A stretch of DNA of 64,000 nucleotides from Cymodocea nodosa (lineage: Eukaryota > Streptophyta > Magnoliopsida > Alismatales > Cymodoceaceae). The stretch lies in assembly GCA_036874045.1 (NCBI GenBank), contig CM072337.1:8618001-8682000 (forward strand), read 5' to 3'. The notes below the pieces were generated by a model, which did no database searches, was not told where the DNA came from, and saw only the letters and a list, made by a program, of their open reading frames with translations. This document shows positions 46,238 to 59,068 of the stretch, in pieces. The translations under genes were made by a program, and so were the position numbers. Position 1 is the stretch's first letter. Every line of letters begins with the position of its first letter.

Positions 46238-47925
46238 ATGGCATATGCTTATGCTCAAAGATTTCTGAAACCTGTAGTTAGCATATGTGAATTCTGGAAT
46301 TTGGAAGGTCATGACATTTCTGATTGTTTGAAACTGAGATGATTGTAGATGGTTAGATCACATGAACAACAAATGAATTATATTCAATATAATAGAACTA
46401 AGTATGAGAATCCTATAATTTACCCAACTAATGGTCAGTTTAGAACAAGTAATATGTTGAGAGATAAGGAAGTTTGGGATAGGTATGACAGACTTGAGCA
46501 TAGTTTAGAGCGAAACATGGACAAACTTGAACAATACATGTGTCAACAATAAGAAGTCAACTGATTGAATTATAGGGAAGAATATTTAAAACCTAAAATC
46601 GATATCACATATGAAACGGAAAAAACTATAATGAAAATTGATCAAAAATTGAATGCAATGAGACTAGATGATCTTGAAAGAAAGCTAAAAGCATTGGATG
46701 AATTTACAAAGAAATTATAAGTTATGTAATAGGAAAATACAAATGAAAACTTTAATGTTACAAATTTGCCTAAGTTGCAAGACATACAGACAAAAGAAAA
46801 TACCAAAGAAATAGAATTTAAAGAACATAAGTCAAAACTGAAAACAATTGAAGACTAGAATTATAAAAATGAAATACAAGAACATCATGAAAGTAATGAA
46901 AATCTAGAAGATGTATGTATAACATTAAGATCTGGAATTGATATACCACTAAGAATTTAAAAAGAAAGTAATGTGAAGGTGGATAAGAACCAAATTAAAA
47001 ATGATAATGAAAATGTAATATCTGAAAACTTAGAAATCAATGAAGAAAAATTTGAATTCGAAAATGAGATAAAAAATGATCAAATGAATGAAATGAAAGA
47101 AAAAGAATCTTGTAAATCACAATCATTAGCACCCTATCTTGAAAGATTACAACAAACATTTCTTGAAAAACAAGAAAAAATTAGAGAAATTTTTGAAAAA
47201 GTACAAGTTAACATTCCTTTGTTAGACTTGTTATAGAAAATACCACATTGTGCTAAATTTCTTAAGGATTGGTGCATTATGAAAAGAGAGTGAAAAGTTT
47301 TAAGAAAAGTCTTTTTAGTTGAGCAAAGTAGTTCCTTGTTTCTACCACAAATTCCTAAAAAGTTATTTGATCTAGGAATCCCTGTTATATCATGCACCAA
47401 AGGAAATGCCATTCTGGAAAGAACCTTAATAGACCTAGTTGTAGGTATAAATGTTATGCCTAGTGATATATTTGCATCCTTAGGATTAGAAGGCTTAATC
47501 CCTACTAGGATTGTCATTCAATTAGTTGATAGAAGTATAAGATACCCTAGAGGACAAATAGAGGATGTCCTAATTAAAATCAAAAACTTCATATATCCTA
47601 TCGATATTGTGATATTGGATTGCCAACAAATTAAGCATCAGAATCATGATACATCTTTAATTTTGGGAAGATTATTTTTAGCAACATCAGGGGCTATTAT
47701 AAATTGTAAAATGGGAGTGATGAAGTTAGCATATGGTAATGAGGATACTCAATTAAACATTTTCAAACCAAAAAAGTTTGAGGAGTTAGAAATGTCCTTA
47801 CATACTATAGACTTTTTAGAGGATAAAGGAGATATGCTAAATGATGTGATTCAAGAAGAATTAAATAGGCAACTAGATTCTGAAACTTTAGAAGTAAGTG
47901 AAAGCATAGATGTTGTTTGGGGTTA
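46238..47925 (+). pseudogene. A3 gag-protease fragment
   Basis: It starts MAYAYAQRF like A1. The zinc knuckle has lost its second Cys (CEFWNLEGHDISDC). Several stops are present in gag, including TGA and TAG just after the knuckle and TAA near 46550. The protease part is open from 47336 with the catalytic Asp in LIDLVVGINVMP, where A1 has LIDLGAGINVMP: the Gly-Ala next to the Asp is lost, so this protease would not work. It is cut at 47925 by the A4 LTR. Confidence 0.85.
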
Positions 47926-49941
47926 TGTTTAGAATGAAAAAATGCATAATATTAACGGTTAAATGATGGTTAATTGCATAATATTTAGCTTATCATATAA
48001 GAATTAAGTCATTATGTTATAATTACACTGTTATATGCTTTAATGAAAGAATCTACATAATTGCAAAGGAATTAGCATGAATTAAGTACATTCTATTTAT
48101 AAAGCTTATTAAGGACACGTGTCGTGATCTGAAAACTTGATTTAAGCGTGGTTTTATAATATTAAGCATGATCCATTTTATTTTGCATATATTTATAACA
48201 TGTACAGGTGCACAGTAACAACTCGTTGAGTTAGTGTTCTTTTTGTTGAAAGATCACGTGCCAACTCGTTGAGTTACAGGTTTAAAGGTATAAAAAGATC
48301 ACGTGAGAACTCGTTGAGTTAGCGAGTGAAAAATCGTAAGTTATATATCTGAACTCATTAAGTTAGATTTATGCACATGTTGAATTTAAATGCTTTAGTA
48401 TATCACATGAGGTGTACATGCTTAACTCGTTAAGTTAGCATAACTGTACGCGTTGAGTTACATGAATACACACTAAAGTAACACGTTATGTTAGCAGCTT
48501 ATTTCTTTATTGAACGTGTTTTATAATTAAATCAACGAAGTAAGTCCATTGAGTTATTTGTAATTCCACGGACCATTTATTTTCTAATATGCCACTATAG
48601 CGGTTATAGAAGTAGGACATTCGAAGGAAAACCACGAATGCACGTATCACACAGGAATTCACTCGCGGAAGGAAGAAGAAATCACCATTGTTGATATGAA
48701 TGAAGGAAATCCAACCGATCATCTAAGCAGAGGCAGTTACTACTGAAGAAATATAAAAGAAGAGGAGAAAAAATGAAGAAAGTGTGGTTGGCAGTGTGTG
48801 TAGAGGTGGAGGACAGTGCTAACTACATGCAGCGTTGGAAGTTTACTGAAGCATCCACACCATCACCAAAAATCACCAACACCACCATAATCACCAACCA
48901 TCGGAGGTCTGTAAGGATTCTTTTCTGATGTCAGGTCGATTCCGAGCCAAACACGGTGCCTGACAACCATTGTGAAGAGTGATCACGTCATGGGAAGGGA
49001 ACCCATTTTCACTAAGCATCGACTCATATCTCAAGAGATTGTAAAGCTTCTAGCCTTGGTTTTGGGTTGATGCTAGTATGTTGAAGAGGAGATCATCTTG
49101 CAATTTTGGACTAGCGATTCTATAGGGAGAGGAGGTAGGATTGTAAGTGATTAAGTTTTCAGTGGTGTAATCGCATCACATGTAGTGACAGAAGTATTTA
49201 CTGTCGATAGAGATTTTTACATTTCACCTTTCGCCCATTTTCATGAACATATCAAAACAAAAATACCAAAAACAACAACTTATCTGTGTTTATATTTAGT
49301 ATTTAAGTGTTGTATTGTATTATGATTAATGTTATCATTGTCAGCATTGTGAATGTTTTATGTTTGTTTCATTCTGAAAATTGAAAATAGTTTTATAGTT
49401 CACTAAAATTGATTTGTTCTAAATACTTAAAGATTTTAATGGTTACTGTTTGAAATATCTTAATGTTAGTATTACTTAATGATAAATCTAATATTAACTA
49501 GCATTAAAGAGCTTAATTGATGTTATTTACAATTTGTGGAACCACCCAATGGTTGGCTGAATTTCTTTGTAAATAGTAGTATTAAACTGGAAAGATAGGC
49601 TCGTGGAGTTAACTTAAGTCCACGAGGTTAGTCCGTTGAGTTAACCTTAACTCCACGAACTTGGTCCGTTGTGTTAACTGTAACTCAACGGAGTGCTTAC
49701 TGAACACATAAATTTCATTATTAAAATCGGAACAGTACACAATTCTTACTCAACCTCTATGGGATTGACCTGTACTTGCACACAAATACAATATACATTG
49801 TGCACTTGCAGTTAAAATACAAATTGGAATTAATATCTAATTTATGTGAAAGTTTGTTAAATTACTTCTAAAAGTAGTTATTGATTTAAGCCTAAAGACA
49901 AATTAAACCAGTTGTCTGATCTAACCTTTTACATCAATACA
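47926..49941 (+). repeat. A4 5' LTR, with a B-like module in U3
   Basis: This 2016-bp A-type LTR has the usual start, TATAAAAG box (48752-48759) and R-U5 block. Between about 48115 and 48520 the usual A1-type U3 units are replaced by a segment like the B LTR: CACGTG boxes followed by AACTCGTTGAGTTA, then ACTCGTTAAGTTAGCATAAC and ACACTAAAGTAACACGTTA. The order of these words follows that of B1 21130-21440. Confidence 0.85.
48115..48520 (+). repeat. B-LTR-like module embedded in the A4 LTR
   Basis: Compared by eye with B1 21130-21440, the words appear in the same order over about 350 bp. A GACACGTGT box opens the module. The same A-plus-B combination is seen inverted at 59170-59800. Confidence 0.75.
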
Positions 49942-49948
49942 AGTTTTC

Positions 49949-49966
49949 TAGCACCGTTGCTGGGGA
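49949..49966 (+). promoter_or_regulatory. Primer-binding site of A4
   Basis: TAGCACCGTTGCTGGGGA is closer to the tRNA-Asp complement than the A1 site at its middle positions. Confidence 0.7.
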
Positions 49967-50047
49967 TTGAGAAGCTAAGCAACTGTAAGTGTTGTTTTGT
50001 TTTAATAGCAAGAGGAGTGTTGTGTATTTTCTTCTATAATTGAGAAT

Positions 50048-51085
50048 ATGGCATATGCTTATGCTTAAAGATTTCTGAAACCTGTAGTTAGCATATGTGA
50101 ATTTTGCAATTTGGAAGGTCACGACATTTCTGATTGTTTGAAATTAAGACGATTGCAAATGATTAGATCACATGAACAACAAATGAATTATCTTCATTAT
50201 AATAGATCTGAGTATGAGAATCCTATGGTTTACCCAACTAATGGTCAGCTTAGAATGTGTAATATTTTGAGAGACAAGGAAGTTTGGGATAGGTATGATA
50301 GACTGGAGCGTAGCTTAGAGCAAAATATGGACAAACTTGAATAATATATGTGTCAGCAACAAGAAGTCAACCAATTAAACTATAAGGAATCATATTCAGA
50401 ACCTAAAATTGATATTATTTACGAAACTGAAAAAACCATAATGAATATTGATCAAAAATTGAATGCAATGAGATTAGATAATCTGAAAAGAAAATTAAAA
50501 GCATTGGATGAATTTACAATGAAATTACAAGTTATGCAACAGGACAACACAAATGAAAATTGTAATGTTACTGATCTGCATAATTTGCAAGACATACAAA
50601 CAAAAGAAAATACCAATGCAATAGAATTTAAAGAATGCAGTTTAAAACAAAAAATAGTTAAAGATAATAATCATGAAAATGATATACAAGAACATCAAGA
50701 AAGTAACGAAAATCTGGAAGATGTATGTATAACATTAAGATCTAGAATTGATATACCATCAAGAATTCAAAACGAAAATAATATGAAGGTCGATAAGAAC
50801 AAAAATCAAAATGATAATGAAAATGTGATATCTGAAAATATAGAAATCAATGAAGAAAATCTGAATCTGAAAATGAGACTACAAATGATCAAAACAAATC
50901 AAATGAAAGAAAAAGAATCTTTTAAATCACAATCATTAGCACCCTATCCTGAAAGATTACAACAAACAATTCCTAAAAAACAAGAAAAAATTAGAGAAAT
51001 TTTTGAAAAAGTACAAGTCAACATTCCTTTGTTAGATTTATTATAGAAAATGCCACATTGTGCTAAATTTCTTAAGGATTGGTTA
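50048..51085 (+). pseudogene. A4 gag fragment
   Basis: It starts MAYAYA with the Gln codon after it turned into TAA. The zinc knuckle is intact (CNLEGHDISDC preceded by CEF). The frame is open from 50348 to 51046, the longest gag stretch among these copies. It keeps CAA (Gln) where A1 and A5 have TAA at the gag-PR junction. It breaks off near 51085 at the 3' end of another gypsy element. Confidence 0.85.
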
Positions 51086-51840
51086 CTAAAAATAAAAAGA
51101 AAGAAAAGAAGAAAAAGAAGAAGAGAGATTGATTACTTGTTCTTACAAAGGCTACTAAGTAATCGGTCAACTTTCCCCTAAGTAAGGGATTGTGATCGCG
51201 TAAAAAGGTGCTGGAGTAGGAGGTAATCTAAAAAAAAGAGAGAAAAAATGAGAAAAAGAGAGAGAGAGTCAAAATAAAAGGACAATGGACTCAAGGATAG
51301 ACCTTTGGGATTACCTAGGTAACTTGGAGGGAGTTGAGTAGGTTATTTCTTAGTCTTGGCCATTTTCACATACACTTATTTATACAGTACTTTACTTTCT
51401 TAGGATGGAAATTGAATGATTATTTGAATCCAATTTAGAAAGGTAAGAGGGTGCTTGAATAAAGGTGAAGCTAATAGGTCAAGATTACTTAAGAGCAACT
51501 TTATCCATGTGTAGGAAACCAAGAGCATATTTTTATTGTTTTTGTCTTTTAATTGTGTTGTTTCATGTTTCATTATGGATTTTGTAGGTATATTCGCTAA
51601 AAACCCTTTGGAGACACAACTCCACCACTAGGGTGACCTAGGGGTTTAAAGGCTTGCTGCACATGCTAAGTGTAGTCGTGATCCCTACGAAAGTGGCTTA
51701 GGTTAGTTCTATTTTTGTTATTTGTTTATTAGTTGTTTTTGTTTTCTATTTTTAATAAGTGCATTTTCATATGGGCTTTGTGTTATCATTGTTTAGTTTT
51801 AGTCATTTGCTAAGGGACTAGCAAAGACTAGGTATGGGGG
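51086..51840 (+). mobile_element. E: 3' internal end of another gypsy-type element
   Basis: No ORF. It holds a purine-rich GAA stretch (51086-51130), then AT-rich sequence ending with the hairpin at 51807-51824 and a PPT TATGGGGG (51833-51840). That order is the same as in the 3' end of A1, but the rest differs. It is probably the 3' part of an Athila-like element of a different family. Confidence 0.6.
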
Positions 51841-51903
51841 TGCGTAAAGTATCAATTTGTGCATTTTATATATGTTAATTACCATATATAAAATGCACAA
51901 ATT
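51841..51903. repeat. LTR start of E ending in a perfect 21-bp palindrome
   Basis: TGCGTAAAGTATC follows the PPT and probably opens an LTR. Bases 51854-51874 and 51883-51903 are perfect reverse complements around eight bases (TTAATTAC). It may be a hairpin of that LTR or a head-to-head junction of two copies of it. Confidence 0.8.
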
Positions 51904-52268
51904 ACCATTATCTATATATCACTCTTCAACTCACAACTACTTTAATCACAATACAAAACAAACAATACAACACTTAAATACTAAATATAAACTCAAATAA
52001 GTTGTTGTTTTTAGTATTTTTGTTTTGAGATATTCATGAAAATGGGCAAAAGGTGAAATGTAAAAATTTCTATCGGTAGTAAATACTTCTATCACTACAT
52101 GCTACGCGATTACACCACTGAAAACTTAATCACTTACAATTCTACCTCCTCTCCCTATAGAATCGGAAGTCCAGAATTGCAAGATGATCTCCTCTTCAGC
52201 ATATTGGCATCAACCCGAAACCAAGGCTAGAAGCTTTATGATCTCCTTAGATATGAGTCAGTGCTTGG
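51904..52268 (-). repeat. Inverted piece of an A-type LTR
   Basis: On the minus strand it matches the R-U5 block and the downstream part of A-type LTRs (comparable to about 14870-15200 of A1). It is cut on the right by the F LTR. Confidence 0.85.
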
Positions 52269-52934
52269 TGTTAGAAATTTTGTTTTGATGATATATACTT
52301 TATTAAAGTTTTTAAATAAGTCTAAATAATATTCTCTAACTATATTTCTCTAAGTATAATAGTTAATAAATTATCGGATAGTCTCATTTTTATGTCGGAT
52401 AAGTTAAAAATTTCCAGTTGAACTTGGATAAGTTAGATTTTCGATAGTTAAACTTTCAGATAGTTAACGTTTCATTTTTGTTGAATAGTTTATGTTAAAA
52501 ACTCGTATAGTTAAGTTATCTACATGTGTGTTTTTAATGTTTTAAGTTGTCACATGTTTTCCATGTGCATTCGGTAATGAAAATCGAATAGTTAGATAAC
52601 TATTCGAGTTTTTATACGCATGGATAGATAACTATTTGAGTTTTATAAAAGGACTAACAAACAGATAAGTTTTCTATGTTTAGTCACATGTTTTGTAGGT
52701 GCAATGCACGTTTAGACAACTTGTTAAGTTAGAGTTTTGTTCGTATAGAGGTCACGTGAGAACTCGTTAAGTTAGAGGCTTAAAGTTTAAAATAGGTCAC
52801 GAGAGAATTCGTTAAGTTAGTGAGTAAAAGAAGAGACGAACTCGTTAAGTTAGTGTTGTACACGTGGTGAAATTATAAGTTATGATTGTTATATTGTATC
52901 ACGTGAGGTGCACATGTTTAACTCGTTAAGTTAA
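52269..52934 (+). repeat. F: LTR start related to B, cut by B2
   Basis: It starts TGTTAGAAATTTTGTTTTG, like B LTRs but with a different U3 made of ATCGGATAG and AACTATTCGAG words. From about 52705 it joins the B-type string CACGTTTAGACAACTTG and CACGTGAGAACTCG. It is interrupted at GTTAA by the B2 LTR. Confidence 0.65.
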
Positions 52935-54515
52935 TGTTGAGTATTTTTGTTTTGATGATGTGTGCTGAATGAAAATAATCATATTTGCTCAATTACTATT
53001 GCTTGTGAAAAGAAATTAAAATCATCAATTAATACAGAAAAAGCGTACTGATATAAATACTTGCCTGTATTGGATCTGAAGTTAATAACTAGTCGTTTCG
53101 TTGCATTAATTTCACATTTAGCTAAACGTTAAGTTAACGTGTGTTTTTATTGAAAAGTATGATATGTTTTAATGTTATATCTTCTATATCATGAACAGTG
53201 CACGTTTAGACAACTCGTTAAGTTAGAGTTTTGTTTGTATAGAGGTCACGTGAGAACTTGTTAAGTTAGAGGCTTAAAGGTTAAAATAGGTCACGTAATA
53301 ACTCGTTAAGTTAGTGAGTAAAAGAAGAGACGAACTAGTTAAGTTAGTGTTATACACGTGGTGAAATTATAAGTTACGAATGTTGTAATGTATCACGTGA
53401 GGTGCACATGTTTAACTCGTTAAGTTAACATAACTAAACGTGTTGAATTGCTATATTGAACACTAAGGCAACGCGTTAGGTTAGCGTTATAAACTTAAGT
53501 TGTTATTTTTGCACGTGGTAAAATTCTTATTATAAAAACATTTGTTTATTACTAGTTCATTGAGTTATCATAACACAACGGAGATGGTTCGTTGAGATAG
53601 CATAACACCACGGACATAGTTCGTTGAGTTAGCTACAGTACTTGTCACGTGAAATGGCACATGAGGAACTCGTTAAGTTAGAAACGTTAAGTTATATATA
53701 TACTTGTGTTACTCGTTTAGTTAACATTAAAGTAACGACTTCTTATTACACTGATGAAAAACTTTTGGACGAGAAAGTTTATTTTGCAAGAAATTTTTCA
53801 AAGATCCAAGACTGATGATTAAAGAAAATTCGAAATATAAACATGGGTTAGAACGTGTGTGTTTCGATGAAGGAAAAAGAAAAGACGTGGAGAAGTGGAA
53901 AACTGGTGGTGGTTAAACGTGAAGGATATGCATGAAATGAAGATACAGTATAAAAGACATAGAATTCTCATTGATCAATTTATCCTTGCACACAAAAAGA
54001 AAAATCTTTTCAAGGATCAAACCATCCCCGCACACTAAAAGAAAAATCTTTTTCAGGGATCAAAAACACCTCTTCGGGAAAAATCTCTCAAGTGGAAGAA
54101 AGTTCAGTGAAGCATAAAAAGGTAAGATTTTCGTCATTGAAGATTTGAAGTATCAGAAGAAAGCAAATTCGGTGAAGCATGAAAAGACAAGATATTCGTC
54201 ACTGAAGAATTGCTGAAGAAGAAAAAGAAGAAGAAGAAAGATCTCAAATAGGGAGAAAAGTTTTAAATTCTGTAAATTAGTTTTCTCTGTTTGTAGTTAT
54301 GAAATTGTTTAGATGATACATGGTATCGAGATATAATTGCATCTACAATTTCTGAGGAGAATTGAATTTTATATTGTAATTGAAACCTTGAATAAAAATG
54401 ATTTTATGAAAACAATGTCTCGACTTGTTTTTGAGTTTTAAAGTTTCAATTATATTTCAGAAAATATTGAAAATACACAATTCACCCCCCTCTTGTGTAG
54501 CCATACGATCCTACA
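52935..54515 (+). repeat. B2 5' LTR
   Basis: This 1581-bp B-type LTR runs from TGTTGAGTATTTTTG to ACGATCCTACA. A TATAAAAG box is at 53949-53956. It is followed two bases later by the PBS, which identifies it as a 5' LTR. Confidence 0.9.
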
Positions 54516-54517
54516 AG

Positions 54518-54529
54518 TGGTATCAAAGC
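54518..54529 (+). promoter_or_regulatory. Primer-binding site of B2, initiator tRNA-Met type
   Basis: TGGTATCAAAGC differs by one base from the standard copia site and ties the B family to Ty1/copia. Confidence 0.85.
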
Positions 54530-54715
54530 TTTGTGAATAATCTTTGATATAAAATCGATACCAACTTATTTAATATCATTGCTTATTCTACCTTCCTTGT
54601 TTTTAAACGGAAATTAATATCTGAGCATACGTTTAACTCTATTGATTTAAGGCTCAAGTTGTTTTAAAGTTTTTAGACTGTTTAAAATCAAATAGGTTGA
54701 AAAATCTAAGGTAAA

Positions 54716-54898
54716 ATGGTTACTAGAAATGGTAATTTTTCTTTATATGAAGGCCAAAATCGTAATCGTCCTCCTTTATTTTATGGTATACATTTTGAAT
54801 ATTGGAAATATAGGATGACTGTTTTTCTTCAAAGTATAGATCATAAATTGTGGTTCATGATTTCTAAATCATGTACTCCGTTAACTACTCCTTATTAA
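54716..54898 (+). pseudogene. B2 gag start (Ty1/copia, SIRE-like)
   Basis: The first 60 codons of gag are present, with RPPLFYGIHFEYWKYRMTVF and LQSIDHKLWFMI, a pattern usual for copia gag N termini of the SIRE kind. It breaks off at an inverted B LTR piece. It is the only part of B gag-pol in the window. Confidence 0.8.
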
Positions 54899-55522
54899 TT
54901 ACAAATGTTTTTATAATAAGAATTTTACCACGTGCCAAAATAACAACTTAAGTTTTCTAATGCTAACTTACCGCGTTGCCTTTGTGTTCAATATAGCAAC
55001 TCAACGGGTTTAGTTATGTTAACTTAATGAGTTAAACATGTGCACCTCACGTGATACAATATAACATTCGTAACTTATAATTTCACCACGTGTACAACAC
55101 TAACTTAACGAGTTCGTCTCTTCTTTTACTCACTAACTTAACGAGTTCTCACGTGACCTATTTTAACCTTTAAGCCTCTAGCTTAATGAGTTCTCATGTG
55201 ACCTCTATACGAACAAAACTCTAACTTAACGAGTTGTTTAAATGTGCACTATTCATGATATAGAAGATATAACTTTAAAACATATCATGCTTTTCAATAA
55301 AAATACATGTTAACTTAACATTTAGTTAAATGAGAAATTAATGCAATGAAATGACTAGTTATTCAACTTAGTATAATTTCAGATCTAATACAGACAAGTA
55401 TTTATATCAATAAGCTTTTTTTGTATTAATTGATGATTTTAATTTCTTTTCACAAGCAATAGTAATTGAGCAAATATGATTATTTTCATTCAACACACAT
55501 CATCAAAACAAAATACTCAACA
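54899..55522 (-). repeat. Inverted B LTR piece
   Basis: On the minus strand it is the first 620 bases or so of a B LTR, with its TGTTGAGTATTTTG terminus at 55522. Its right flank ATAAT fits the A5 gag sequence, so it was probably inserted into A5. Confidence 0.85.
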
Positions 55523-57777
55523 ATAATAGAGCTAAGTATGAGAATCCTATAGTTTACCCAACTAATGGTTAGTTTAGAATGTGTAATATGTTGAGAGACA
55601 AGAAAGTTTGGGATAGGTATGATAGACTAGAGCGTAGCTTAGAGCAAAAAATGGACAAATTGGAACAATACGTGTTTTAGCAACAAGAAGTCAACCAATT
55701 AAACTATAAGGAAGAATATATAGAACCTAAACTTGATGTTATATACGAAACTGAAAAAACCATAATGAAAATTGATCAAAAATTGAATGTAATGAGATTA
55801 GATGATCTTGAAAGAAAACTAAAAGCATTGGATGAATTTCCAATGAAATTACAAGTTATGCAATAGGAAAACACAAATGAAAACTTTAATGTTATAGATT
55901 TGCATAATTTGCAAGACATACAAACAAAAGAAAATACCAATGCAATAGAATTTAAAGAATGCAATTTAAAACTAAAAACAATTGAAGATCATAATCACAA
56001 AAATGAAATACAAGAACATCATGAAAGTAATGAAAATCTAGAAGATGTATGTATAACATTAAAATCTAGAACTAATATACCACCAATAATTCAAAAAGAA
56101 AGTAATATGAAGGTGGATAAGACCAAAATTCAAAATGATAATGAAAATGTAATATCTTAAAACTTAGAAATCAATGAAGAAAAATCTGAATTTGAAAATG
56201 AGACTAAAAATGATCAAACAAATCAAATGAAAGAAAAAGAATCTTGTAAATCACAATCATTAGCACCCTATCTTATAAGATTACAACAAGCATTTCCTAA
56301 AAAATAAGAAAAAATTAGAGAAATTTTTGAAAAAGTACAAGTTAACATTCCTTTGTTAGACTTATTGTAGAAAATGCCACATTGTGCTAAATTTCTTAAG
56401 GATTGGTGTACTAAGAAAAGAGAGTGAAAAGTTTTAAGGAAAGTCTTTTTAGCTGAGCAAAGTAGTTCCCCATTTCTGCTATAAATTCCTAAAAAGTTAT
56501 CTGATCCTCGAATCCTTGTTATATCATGCACCATAGGAAATACCATTCTAGAAAGAACCTTAATAGACCTAGGTGCAGGTATAAATGTTATGTCGAATGA
56601 TATATTTGCATCCTTAAGATTAGAAGGCTTAATCCCTACTAGGGCTGTTATTCAATTAGTTGATAGAAGTATAAGATACCCTAGAGGAAAAATAGAGGAT
56701 GTCCTAATTAAAATCAAAAACTTCATATATCCTATTGATATTGTAATTTTGGATTCCCAACAAATTAAACATCAAAATCATGATACATCTTTAACTTTTG
56801 GAAGACCATTCTTAGCAACATCAGGGGCTATTATAAATTGTAAAACTAGAGTAATGAAGTTAGCATATGGTAATGAGAATACTTAATTAAACATTTTTAA
56901 ACTAGAAAAGTTTGAGGAGTTAGAAATGTCCTTACATATTATAGACTTTCTAGAGGATGAAGGTGATATGCTAGATGATGTGATTCAAGAAGAACTAAAT
57001 AGACAACTAAATTTTGAAAATTTAGGAGAAAGTGAAAGCATAAATGTAGAAGGAGATCTAGAAGAGATTAATATAGAAAATGAAAATGTTCAATTAGGAG
57101 CTTTAGCTTCTGATGGTCAACATTTAGATTTAAAACCTTTACCTCTTGAATTAACCTATATATTGATGGAAGAAAAATGAACATGTACAATCATTATTGC
57201 TTTAGATTTAAATGAGGATCAAATTTCTAAATTAAAAGATGTAGTAAAAACTTATAAAGAGGCAATAAGATGGACTATGACTGATATAAAAGGGTTAAGT
57301 GCAACTTTATGCTATCACCACATATATTTAGAAGAGAATGTTGAACCTATTAGAATTCCTAAGAGGAGATTAAATCCAAACCTTAAAGAAGTAGTTAGGA
57401 AGGAAATAGTGAAATGGTTAGATAATGACATAATTTATCCTATTTCTAATAGCTCATGATTTAGTCCAATCCATGTGGTTCCCAAGAAATCAGGATTAAT
57501 AGTTGTTAGGAATGAAAGTCAGGACTTGATACCTACTAGAATTCAATCAGGCTGGAGAGTGTGTATAGACTATAGAAAGCTGAATGCTGTGACTACGAAA
57601 GATCATTTTCCCTTACCTTTTATAGATAAAATACTAAAGAAATTAGTAAGGCAAGAATATTTTTGTTTCCTAGATGGGTATTCAGGATATAACCAAGTTC
57701 CAGTAGCATTAGAGAATCAAGAGAAAACAACTTTCACCTGTCCTAATGGAACTTATGCTTTTAAGAGAATGCCATTC
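55523..57777 (+). pseudogene. A5 gag-protease-RT fragment
   Basis: It begins within gag (after the zinc knuckle) and runs to the middle of RT, ending after FKRMPF. Protease has IDLGAGINVM with a good catalytic Asp. RT keeps CIDYRKLNAVTTKDHFPLPF and FLDGYSGYNQVP. Breaks include TAG and TAA in gag, TAA near 56307 at the gag-PR junction, TGA at 57178 between PR and RT (the same site as 4182 in A1) and TGA at 57457 replacing a Trp. It is cut on the right by the B3 LTR. Confidence 0.88.
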
Positions 57778-59068
57778 TATAGGATTGTATGGCTATACAA
57801 GAGGGGTGAATTGTGTTTTTCAACATTTTCGATTATAATTGAAACTTCAAAACTCAAAAACAAGTAGAGACATTGCTTTCATAAAAACATTTTTATTCAA
57901 GGTTTCAATTACAATATACAATTCAATTCTCCTTAGAAATTGAAGATACAATTATATATTGATACCATGTTTCATCTATACAATTTCATAACTACAAACA
58001 AAGAAAACTAATTTGCGGAATTAAAAATATTTCTCCCTGTTTGAGATATTTCTTCTTATTTTTCTTTTTCTTCTTCAGCAATTCTTTAGTGAGGAATATC
58101 TTGTCTTTCTCTACTTCACTGAATTTGCTTTCTCTTGATACTTCAGATCTTTAGTGACATAAATTTGACCTTTTCTACTTCACTGAATTTTCTTCCATCT
58201 GAGAGCTTTTCCCCGAAGAGGTGTTTTTGATCCTTGAAAAGATTTTTCGTTTGATGTGTAGGGATAACTAATCAACGAGAATTCTATGTCTTTTATACTG
58301 TATCTTTATTTCATGCATATCCTCCACGTTTAATCACTACTAGTTTTCCACTTCTTCACGTATTTTCTTTTTCCTTCATCAAAATACACACGTTCTGACC
58401 CACGTTTACATTTCAAATTTTCTTTAATCATCAATCCTGAATCTTTGAAAAATTTTCTGCAAAATAAACTTTCTCGTCCAAAACTTTTCATTAAGTGTAA
58501 TAAGAAGTCATTACTTTAATTTTACTAAACAAGTAAAACAAGTAGATATATAACTTAACGTTTCTAACTTAACGAGTTCCTCATGTGCCAACTCACATGA
58601 CAATTACTATAGCTAACTCAACGAACTAAGTCTGTGGTGTTACGCTAACTCAACGAACTAGCTTCGTGGTGTTACGATAACTCAACGAACTTGTACTAAA
58701 CAAATTTTTTTATAATAGGAATTTTATCACGTGCAATAATAACAACTTAAGTTTATAACGCTAACCTAACGCGTTGCCTTAGTGTTCAATATAGCAACTC
58801 AACGCATGTAGTTATGTTAACTTAACAAGTTAAACATGTACAACTCACGTGATATAATATAACATTCGAAACCTTTAATTTCACCATGTGTACAACACTA
58901 ACTTAACGAGTTCGTCTCTTCTTTTACACTAACTTAACAAGTTCTCACGTGACCTATTTTAACCTTTAAGCCTCTAACTTAACGAGTTCTCACGTGACCT
59001 CTATACAAATAACACTCTAACTTAACGAGTTGTCTAAACGTGCACTATTCATGATATAGAAAATATCA

